NCBI RefSeq assembly: GCF_019795295.1
Contig: NZ_JAIMCG010000011.1
Coordinates: forward strand, 101,375 to 165,374
Direction of reading: 5' to 3'
Source of the DNA: Cupriavidus sp. AU9028
Lineage (GTDB): Bacteria; Pseudomonadota; Gammaproteobacteria; Burkholderiales; Burkholderiaceae
Length of the DNA stretch: 64,000 nt
Both the position numbers and the translations under genes were made by a program. Under the pieces are notes generated by a model. The model did not search any database. It saw nothing but the letters and a program-made list of their open reading frames with translations, and was not told the origin of the DNA. Below are positions 57,951-64,000 of this stretch, in pieces; within the stretch, counting starts at the first letter, position 1; every line of letters begins with the position of its first letter.

Positions 57951-59627
57951 TCAGTGGGCCGCGGTGGCGGTGGCAGCCACGGCGGGTGCGGTCGCTTCGG
58001 CAGGGTGTGCCGCGGCTTGCGCAGCGGGATGCGGCGTCGCGGTCCCGGTCGGGATCGGCGCATCCACGCCGCGGCGGCCGGCAACGGTCAGCCAGACGTT
58101 CCACGCCATCACCAGCATGCCCGAGAGGAAGCACAGGCCGCCGAGCAGACGAATCAGATAGAACGGCAGCTTGGCCTTGACCGCTTCGGAGAACGCGTAG
58201 GTCAGCGTGCCGTCCGCTTCGGTGGCGCGCCACATCAGCCCTTCCATCACGCCGGCGATCCACATCGAGGCGATATAGAGCACCACGCCGATGGTGGCGA
58301 TCCAGAAGTGCCATTCGATCAGGCGCGTGCTGGCCATCTCGCGCACGCCGTACAGCCGCGGAATCAGGTAGTACAGCGAACCGATCGAGATCATCGCGAC
58401 CCAGCCCAGCGCACCGGAGTGCACGTGTCCGATGGTCCAGTCGGTGTAGTGCGACAGCGCGTTGACGGTCTTGATCGACATCATCGAGCCCTCGAAGGTC
58501 GCCATGCCGTAGAACGACAGCGCCACCACCAGGAACTTGAGGATGGGGTCGGTGCGCAGCTTGTGCCAGGCGCCCGACAGGGTCATGATGCCGTTCAGCA
58601 TGCCGCCCCAGGACGGCGCCAGCAGGATCAGCGAGAACACCATGCCCAGCGACTGCGCCCAGTCGGGCAGCGCGGTGTATTGCAGGTGGTGCGGGCCCGC
58701 CCACATGTAGGTGAAGTTCAGCGCCCAGAAGTGGACGATCGACAAGCGGTACGAATAGATCGGGCGCCCGGCCTGCTTCGGCACGAAGTAGTACATCATG
58801 CCGAGGAAGCTGGTGGTCAGGAAGAAGCCGACCGCGTTATGGCCGTACCACCACTGCACCATGGCGTCCTGCACGCCGGCATAGGCCGAGTAGGACTTCC
58901 ACATCGACACCGGCAGCTCGATGTTGTTGAAGATGTGCAGGATCGCGATGGTCAGGATGTACGCGCCGAAGAACCAGTTGGCGACGTAGATATGCCGGGT
59001 CTTGCGCTTGACGATGGTGCCGAAGAACACGACCGCGTAGGCGACCCAGACCGCGGTGATCAGCAGGTCGATCGGCCACTCCAGCTCGGCGTATTCCTTC
59101 GAGGTCGTGATGCCCATCGGCAGCGTGATCGCGGCGGCGACGATGACGATCTGCCAGCCCCAGAAAGTGAAGGCCGCCAGCGGCCCGGCGAACAGGCGCG
59201 TCTGGCAGGTCCGCTGCACTACGTAGTACGAGGTCGCGAACAGCGCGCAGCCGCCGAAGGCGAAGATCACCGCATTGGTATGCAGGGGCCGCAGGCGACC
59301 GAACGACAGCCATGGCGTGTCGAAATTCAGCCCCGGCCAGATCAGCTGCGCGGCGAGCAGCACGCCCACCGCCATGCCGACGATGCCCCAGACCACCGTC
59401 ATGATGGTGAACTGGCGCACGATGCCGTAGTTGAAGACGGCTGCCTGCGTATCGACACCAGAGGCCTTGCCGCGCTTGCCGAGCGCGGGCGAGTCGTCCG
59501 CGCCTTCCTTGCTCGCGCCCCCTGGCGCGCCCGCGATGGCGCCGGCCGGACGGCTCTCGCCTACCCTGGCATTGACGCCGGTGAAACCGCCAGCCGCTCC
59601 CGCGGCCGCATTGGCAGTGACATCCAT
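57951..59627 (-). CDS. ccoN: cbb3-type cytochrome c oxidase catalytic subunit CcoN
   Basis: Heme-copper oxidase subunit I, 558 residues, 12 membrane helices, reducing O2 at high affinity. Key histidines sit in [51 protein letters not shown] and [15 protein letters not shown]. An Ala/Gly-rich 50-residue N-terminal extension precedes the first helix ([20 protein letters not shown]), longer than in Rhodobacter. First gene of ccoNOQP, driven by an FNR-box promoter at 59668-59709. Confidence 0.97.
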   Translation of the reverse strand: MDVTANAAAGAAGGFTGVNARVGESRPAGAIAGAPGGASKEGADDSPALGKRGKASGVDTQAAVFNYGIVRQFTIMTVVWGIVGMAVGVLLAAQLIWPGLNFDTPWLSFGRLRPLHTNAVIFAFGGCALFATSYYVVQRTCQTRLFAGPLAAFTFWGWQIVIVAAAITLPMGITTSKEYAELEWPIDLLITAVWVAYAVVFFGTIVKRKTRHIYVANWFFGAYILTIAILHIFNNIELPVSMWKSYSAYAGVQDAMVQWWYGHNAVGFFLTTSFLGMMYYFVPKQAGRPIYSYRLSIVHFWALNFTYMWAGPHHLQYTALPDWAQSLGMVFSLILLAPSWGGMLNGIMTLSGAWHKLRTDPILKFLVVALSFYGMATFEGSMMSIKTVNALSHYTDWTIGHVHSGALGWVAMISIGSLYYLIPRLYGVREMASTRLIEWHFWIATIGVVLYIASMWIAGVMEGLMWRATEADGTLTYAFSEAVKAKLPFYLIRLLGGLCFLSGMLVMAWNVWLTVAGRRGVDAPIPTGTATPHPAAQAAAHPAEATAPAVAATATAAH

Positions 59628-59667
59628 TCAGACCCCCGTATTCGCAAATCCATCATTCGATGAAGCA

Positions 59668-59709
59668 ACTGTAGGGGGGGCACCGACAAGCGGTGTTGAT
59701 CTGTATCAA
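59668..59709 (-). promoter_or_regulatory. FNR-dependent promoter of ccoNOQP
   Basis: Perfect FNR box TTGAT-ACAG-ATCAA on the minus strand (59709-59696). -10 hexamer TACAGT at 59673-59668, box centre to hexamer 29.5 bases. Predicted start 59661, leader 34 bases. The organism's own Fnr is encoded 5.6 kb away. Confidence 0.9.
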
Positions 59710-59812
59710 GCGGTGCCGCGGGCGTGGCGCGATACAACACCGGGGTCGCGACAATGCGCGGCGGCGCAGGCACGCCGCATCGACATGCGGTGCGGCACCC
59801 GGCAACACCGCA

Positions 59813-59974
59813 TCAATCGCGGCCGCTGTCGGTGCGATCGTTGTCGAGCAGGATCGACTGCGCGGGACGGTCGAGGTCGTCGTACTGGCCGGTCTGCACG
59901 GCCCACCACAGCGCCAGCGCGATCAGGCCCGTGAGCGCGAGGCCCACCGGCACCAGCAGATAGAGCGTCTCCAT
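59813..59974 (-). CDS. ccoS: cbb3-type oxidase assembly protein CcoS
   Basis: 53 residues, one N-terminal helix (METLYLLVPVGLALTGLIAL), then ALWWAVQTGQYDDLDRPAQS, the CcoS signature (WWAVQTGQYDDLDRPA), and a short acidic tail. It lies nine bases after ccoI. CcoS is needed for heme/copper insertion into CcoN. It falls below common ORF length cut-offs. Confidence 0.95.
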   Translation of the reverse strand: METLYLLVPVGLALTGLIALALWWAVQTGQYDDLDRPAQSILLDNDRTDSGRD

Positions 59975-59983
59975 GGCGTTCCG

Positions 59984-62560
59984 TCAGCTCCTGTCCGTGA
60001 GGGCGACGGCGCCGCGGTCGCGCAACAGCCGCGCGGCGTTCGCAACCACCAGCAGCGAGGACAGCGACATGCCAATGCCCGCCATCCACGCGGTCAGGTG
60101 CCCGCTTGCCGCCAGCGGAATCGCCAGCAGGTTGTAGCCGAAAGCCCAGGCCAGGTTCTGCCGCACCACGCGCCGGGTGCGCCTTGCCATGCCGATCGCG
60201 TCCGCGATGCGGGCGAGGCCGTCATGGGTCAACACCGCATCGGCGCCGGCCTGGGCCAGCGGCGCCCCGCTGCCCAGCGCAACCGAGACCTGCGCCTGCG
60301 CCAGCACCGGTGCGTCGTTGATGCCGTCGCCCACCGCCAGCACGACCGCCCCGCTCTGCTGCAGTCGCTCCACCCAGGCGCGCTTGCCCTCCGGCGATAC
60401 CCTGCCCTGCGCCGACGCGATGCCGAAGTGATCGGCCCACCAGCGCACCGTGGCCTCCTCGTCGCCGGAGACGAGATGGATGCGCACGCCGAGCCGGCGC
60501 AACGCCGCGAGCAATGCCGCGCTTTGGGCCCGCTCGGTGTCCGCGAGCACGAAGGCGGCCAGCGGCCCATCGGCGTCGCCCAGCCATACGGCGGTGGCGC
60601 CATCATGCAGGCTCCGGCGCAACGCCGCCTCGTCCGGAAGCTCGCCCCGCGTGGCGAGCGACGCGACGAACGCCGGGGTGCCGAGCCGCACCGCGCGGCC
60701 ATCGACCTGCGCCTGCACGCCCTGCCCCGGGGTTTCGCGTATCTCGCCGATGCGGCCTGCCAGCGCGGCAGCCGATGCGCCGGCGGCGCGGCACAGCGCC
60801 TGTGCGATCGGGTGGCGCGCGCCCCCTTCCAGCGCCGCGGCGAGCGCCAGGCATCGGTCGTCCGGCAGCGCGCCGAATGAAACCACACCGGCCACGATGA
60901 AGCGGCCTTCGGTCAGCGTGCCGGTCTTGTCCAGTACCACGTCGGTCACCCGGCAGAGCGTCTCCAGGGTATGGCCGCGCGTCACCAGCAGGCCGCCACG
61001 CGCCAGCGCTGCACCGGCGGCGGCCAGCGCTGCCGGCGTGGCCAGCGACAGCGCGCACGGACAGCTGACCACCAGCACGGCCACCGCCGCCATCAGCGCG
61101 CGCTGCGGGTCGACCCACCACCACCCCAGCGCGGTGCCGAGCGACAGCACCAGCAAGGCCAGCACGAAGGCTGCCGCCACCCGGTCGGCCAGCGCGGCCA
61201 GGCGCGGCTTGTCGGCCAGCGCACGGTCCAGCACCGCGACAATTTCGGCAATGCGGGTGCCGGCGCCGACCTGGCGCACCTCGATCTCCAGTTGGCTGGC
61301 GGTGTTGTAGCAACCGGCCAGCACCGTGTCGCCGGGCCCGCGCGGCACTGGACGGCTCTCGCCGGTCAGCATCGCCTCGTCCAGCTCGCTTTGTCCCGCG
61401 ATCACCACGCCGTCGGCCGGCACGACCTCGCCGGCCGCCACGCGGATGAGCTGCCCCGGTTGCAGCCGCGCCACCGGCACGCGCTCGACGCGTCCCTGGG
61501 CGCCGAGCAGATCGCAGGTGGCGGGCAACTGCCGCGCCAGCATTTCGGCGCCGCTGCGCGCGGCCTGGCGCACGCGCAACTCCAGGTAGCGCGCGAGCAG
61601 CAGCAGCGCGACAAACATCGTCACCGAGTCGTAGTAGACCTCCCCAGTGCCGCGCAGCGTTGCCACCAGGCTTGCACCGAACGCGGCGGCAAGGCCGATC
61701 GACACCGGCAGGTCCATGCCGGCATGGCGCGCCTTCACGCCGCGCCAGGCACTGGCAAAGATCGGCGCCGCGCTGTACAGCACCACCGGCAGCGTCAGCA
61801 GCAGGCTCGCCCAGCGCAGCAATTGCAGATGCCCCGCGTCGATCGAGCCCTCGTGGGTATAGACCGGCCAGGCGTACATCATCACCTGCATCATGCCGAG
61901 CATGGCGACCGCCATGCGCATCAGCAGCGAGCGGCGCTCGGCACGGTCGCGTTGATCGGCACGGGAGGATTCGAACGGCCAGGCTTCATAGCCGATGTCG
62001 GCGAGCGCGGCCAGCAGGCCGGCCACCGGCTGCGCGTCCAGGCGCCAGCGCACCACGACCCGCCGCGTCGCCACATTGGCAATGGCCGACTCCACGCCGC
62101 TCAGCCGGCTCAGGGTCTGTTCGATCAGCCATGCGCAGGCAGCGCAGCGGATATTGTCGACCGACAGCGTGATATCGGCGCGTCCGTCCGCAAGCGCGCG
62201 CACGAAGCGCGTGCGCAGTTCAGCCGTATCGTAGGCCGCCCACAGCGGCATCGCCGCTTCCCGGCGCTCGGCATCGATGGGCCGCGCAAAGCGGACCGGT
62301 TCGGCCCCGGCTTCACCATACAGATGCGCGAAGCCCGCCGCATCCAGACTCTGGGCGACGGTGCGGCAACCAATGCAGCAGAAGCGGCGCCGAGCGCCGC
62401 CCACCTCGGCATGCAGGGGACGTTCCACGGCAGGCTGGCCGCAGTGGAAGCAAAGCCGGTCCACGGCGGCGGACGCACCGGCAGCGAGAGGAACGCTGCC
62501 CCCGCCGGCTAGCGCTGCGCTGGCAGGCGGCGTGGACGTGGACAAGGAAGTGAACGGCAT
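59984..62560 (-). CDS. ccoI: Copper-translocating P1B-type ATPase CcoI (FixI)
   Basis: Exports copper across the inner membrane for cbb3 oxidase. 858 residues: an N-terminal CxxC-type metal-binding segment (LCFHCGQP, CIGC), a heavy-metal-associated domain with CAACAWLIEQ, eight membrane helices, TGES motif (AMLTGESRPV), CPC ion-binding motif (SCPCALSLATPAAL), phosphorylation motif DKTGTLTEG, GDGINDAPVLAQA hinge. Start ATG 62560: the predicted transcript start at 62576 excludes the upstream in-frame ATG at 62584, and AGGGG lies before 62560. Leads ccoI-ccoS. Confidence 0.96.
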   Translation of the reverse strand: MPFTSLSTSTPPASAALAGGGSVPLAAGASAAVDRLCFHCGQPAVERPLHAEVGGARRRFCCIGCRTVAQSLDAAGFAHLYGEAGAEPVRFARPIDAERREAAMPLWAAYDTAELRTRFVRALADGRADITLSVDNIRCAACAWLIEQTLSRLSGVESAIANVATRRVVVRWRLDAQPVAGLLAALADIGYEAWPFESSRADQRDRAERRSLLMRMAVAMLGMMQVMMYAWPVYTHEGSIDAGHLQLLRWASLLLTLPVVLYSAAPIFASAWRGVKARHAGMDLPVSIGLAAAFGASLVATLRGTGEVYYDSVTMFVALLLLARYLELRVRQAARSGAEMLARQLPATCDLLGAQGRVERVPVARLQPGQLIRVAAGEVVPADGVVIAGQSELDEAMLTGESRPVPRGPGDTVLAGCYNTASQLEIEVRQVGAGTRIAEIVAVLDRALADKPRLAALADRVAAAFVLALLVLSLGTALGWWWVDPQRALMAAVAVLVVSCPCALSLATPAALAAAGAALARGGLLVTRGHTLETLCRVTDVVLDKTGTLTEGRFIVAGVVSFGALPDDRCLALAAALEGGARHPIAQALCRAAGASAAALAGRIGEIRETPGQGVQAQVDGRAVRLGTPAFVASLATRGELPDEAALRRSLHDGATAVWLGDADGPLAAFVLADTERAQSAALLAALRRLGVRIHLVSGDEEATVRWWADHFGIASAQGRVSPEGKRAWVERLQQSGAVVLAVGDGINDAPVLAQAQVSVALGSGAPLAQAGADAVLTHDGLARIADAIGMARRTRRVVRQNLAWAFGYNLLAIPLAASGHLTAWMAGIGMSLSSLLVVANAARLLRDRGAVALTDRS

Positions 62561-62582
62561 GCGGGCCCCTATGATGCCGGCC

Positions 62583-62624
62583 ATGGTAGGCGGCGGGGCC
62601 GGGCCCGGCCTTGATCCAGGTCAA
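62583..62624 (-). promoter_or_regulatory. FNR-dependent promoter of ccoIS
   Basis: FNR box TTGAC-CTGG-ATCAA on the minus strand (62624-62611; 9 of 10 matches). -10 hexamer TACCAT at 62588-62583, the same hexamer as the candidate small RNA at 2600-2605. Box centre to hexamer 29.5 bases. Predicted start 62576, 16 bases before the ccoI ATG. Confidence 0.8.
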
Positions 62625-62664
62625 GGGCGGGCACGGGGCGGGGTCGCTACCCGCCCGGGCGCCG

Positions 62665-63762
62665 TCAGGACAGGCTGGCGTCGACCTCGCGCCGTGGCGC
62701 TTCCAGGTACTCGCGCGACTGCATCTCGATGATGCGGGACACCGTGCGATGGAATTCGTTGGCCATCTGGCCTTCGACATACAGTTCGTCGGCCGGCACC
62801 GCGGCCGACATCAGCAGCTTGACCTTGTGGTCGTAGAACACGTCCACCAGCCAGGTGAAGCGGCGGGCTTCCGACGACATGCGCGGCTCCATCTTCGGCA
62901 CGTCGGACAGGATCACCGTGTGGAAGCGCTCGGCCAGCTCCAGGTAGTCGTTCTGCGAGCGCGGACCGCCGCACAGCGTGGCGAAGTCGAACCACACCAC
63001 GCCGTCGGCGCGGCGCAGCGCGCGCAGCTCCCGGTTCTCGATATGCAGCAGCGGCGATTCGTCGGCCACGCCCGCCAGCGAGGTGAAGGCCTCGCGCAGC
63101 GCGGCGCTCGCGGCGGCGTCCAGCGGGGTGTAATAGGCCTGCACCTGCTCCAGGGTGCGCTTGCGATAGTCGATGCCGGCATCGACGTTGAGCACATCCA
63201 GCTTCTTTTCCAGCAGCGCGATGGCGGGCAGGATACGGTCGCGGTGCAGGCCGTCCGGATAGAGCTGGTCGGGACGGTAATTCGAGGTCATGACGAACTG
63301 CACGCCGTTGGCGAACATCTGGTCCAGCAGCCGGTGCAGGATCATCGCGTCGGCGACGTCGCTGACGTGGAATTCGTCGAAGCAGATCAGCCGGTACTTG
63401 CGGGCGATGCGTTTGGCAAGCTCGTCGAGCGGATCGGGCCGGCCGCGCAGCTCTTCCAGCTGGCGGTGAACCTCGCGCATGAATTCATGGAAATGCAGCC
63501 GCGTCTTGCGCACCACCGGCACGCACAGATAGAAGCTGTCCATCAGGAACGACTTGCCGCGCCCCACGCCACCCCAAAGATAGACGCCGCGCGGCACCTC
63601 GGGCCGGTTCAGCAGCTTCTTCAGCTTGGTGCTGCGCCGCTGCTTGTACGTCACCCACTCGTCATAGCATTGCTGCAGACGCGCCACGGCCCGCAACTGC
63701 GCCTCGTCGGCCTGATAGCCGCGCTGCTGCAATTCGTGGTGGTAGTACTCGGTGACGTTCAT
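62665..63762 (-). CDS. zapE: AFG1-family ATPase ZapE
   Basis: AAA-type ATPase associated with cell division (ZapE) and mitochondrial AFG1 relatives. 365 residues, standard length. Walker A in GVYLWGGVGRGKSFLMDSFY; LHFHEFMREVHRQLEELRG; Walker B region RLICFDEFHVSDVADAMILHRLLDQMFANGV; VMTSNYRPDQLYPDGLHRDRILPAIALLE; LVDVFYDHKVKLLMSAAVPADELYVEG; C-terminal RTVSRIIEMQSREYLEAPRR. It reads on the same strand as ccoI, 104 bases upstream of it; the FNR promoter of ccoI is in between. Confidence 0.97.
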   Translation of the reverse strand: MNVTEYYHHELQQRGYQADEAQLRAVARLQQCYDEWVTYKQRRSTKLKKLLNRPEVPRGVYLWGGVGRGKSFLMDSFYLCVPVVRKTRLHFHEFMREVHRQLEELRGRPDPLDELAKRIARKYRLICFDEFHVSDVADAMILHRLLDQMFANGVQFVMTSNYRPDQLYPDGLHRDRILPAIALLEKKLDVLNVDAGIDYRKRTLEQVQAYYTPLDAAASAALREAFTSLAGVADESPLLHIENRELRALRRADGVVWFDFATLCGGPRSQNDYLELAERFHTVILSDVPKMEPRMSSEARRFTWLVDVFYDHKVKLLMSAAVPADELYVEGQMANEFHRTVSRIIEMQSREYLEAPRREVDASLS

Positions 63763-63785
63763 GTAGGTGCGAAGAGGGACGCAAT

Positions 63786-63829
63786 GGCTCCCCTCGCCCG
63801 CTTGCGGGAGAGGGGTTGGGGGAGAGGGA
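63786..63829. repeat. Single copy of the palindromic intergenic element
   Basis: Core CCCGCTTGCGGGAGAGGGG followed by TTGGGGGAGAGGG, matching the right end of the repeat block at 20709-20745. It lies just upstream of zapE, 24 bases from the start codon. Confidence 0.8.
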
Positions 63830-64000
63830 TTCGGGCGCCGGATCCAGCGGCAGTGACAGCGAGAAGCGCCCCTTGCCCTTGTATCTTAATGGTTGGGATT
63901 TGGACCGGCTCAGTAGCCCGACTGCCCTCTGGGACCTCAAGCCCGTGGGAGAGCGCTGGGATCTGGGTCGGACCGTTCTTTCTTGCAACCCGTACGGTTG
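63830..64000. other. Right edge of the window, nothing recognised
   Basis: 171 bases after the repeat element. No homology or ribosome binding site visible; probably the upstream region of zapE or the end of a gene beyond the edge. Confidence 0.4.

Overview
The window is high-GC, gene-dense chromosome from a beta-proteobacterium of the Burkholderiales, most like Cupriavidus or Ralstonia. The evidence is the gene order (alaA-hom-thrC-moeA-moaD-moaE, rpsF-priB-rpsR-rplI, rimP-nusA-infB-rbfA-truB, ccoNOQP-ccoG beside fnr), a 3-hydroxybutyrate-oligomer hydrolase typical of polyhydroxybutyrate producers, and the SOS-box form. Almost everything is core chromosome; I see no prophage, insertion sequence, CRISPR array or rRNA operon. 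One tRNA gene (His) is present.

Layout. 1-2600 (minus): sulfate uptake (sbp, a small alpha/beta hydrolase, start of cysT). 2496-2641: a compact intergenic unit that looks like an FNR-activated small RNA. 2771-3946: an orphan gene with rare codons. 4060-8877: clpB under a sigma32 promoter, then the hydroxybutyrate-oligomer hydrolase. 9090-15684: an amino-acid/molybdopterin run (alaA, hom, thrC, moeA, moaD, moaE, crcB). 15931-20468 (plus): an Mth938-type protein, bcp, a PIN-PhoH ATPase behind a leader with an intrinsic terminator, a small secreted protein and an NlpC/P60 lipoprotein. 20505-20745: a repeat block. 20754-25846 (minus): pit and its DUF47 partner, dnaB, and the rpsF-priB-rpsR-rplI operon. 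25964-28411: an asparaginase divergent from lexA (two SOS boxes), a tiny ORF and tRNA-His. 28500-34805: dusA, an unrecognised membrane protein, an antitoxin-like ORF, an FMN reductase and an enoyl/hydroxyisobutyryl-CoA hydratase-hydrolase. 34956-42049: typA, then a MarR-controlled tripartite EmrAB-OprM-type efflux operon. 42081-51789 (minus): translation/RNA genes truB, rbfA, infB, nusA, rimP, then rluB and scpB. 52434-62560: fnr with the cbb3-type cytochrome oxidase structural genes (ccoNOQP) and maturation genes (ccoG, ccoH-like, ccoI, ccoS, TauE/SafE-like). 62665-63762: zapE.

The main regulatory theme is oxygen. The window encodes an O2-sensing Fnr and has three good FNR boxes at identical promoter geometry: before ccoN, before ccoI (which leads ccoIS), and before the candidate small RNA at 2496-2593. 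In all three the box centre lies at -41.5 relative to the predicted start, and the -10 element (TACAGT or TACCAT) lies at the same distance. The small RNA would extend the microaerobic response in the way FnrS-type RNAs do in other bacteria. Other readable control elements are the sigma32 promoter of clpB, the double LexA operator, a palindrome before marR, a motif shared by the sbp and cysT upstream regions, and intrinsic terminators throughout.
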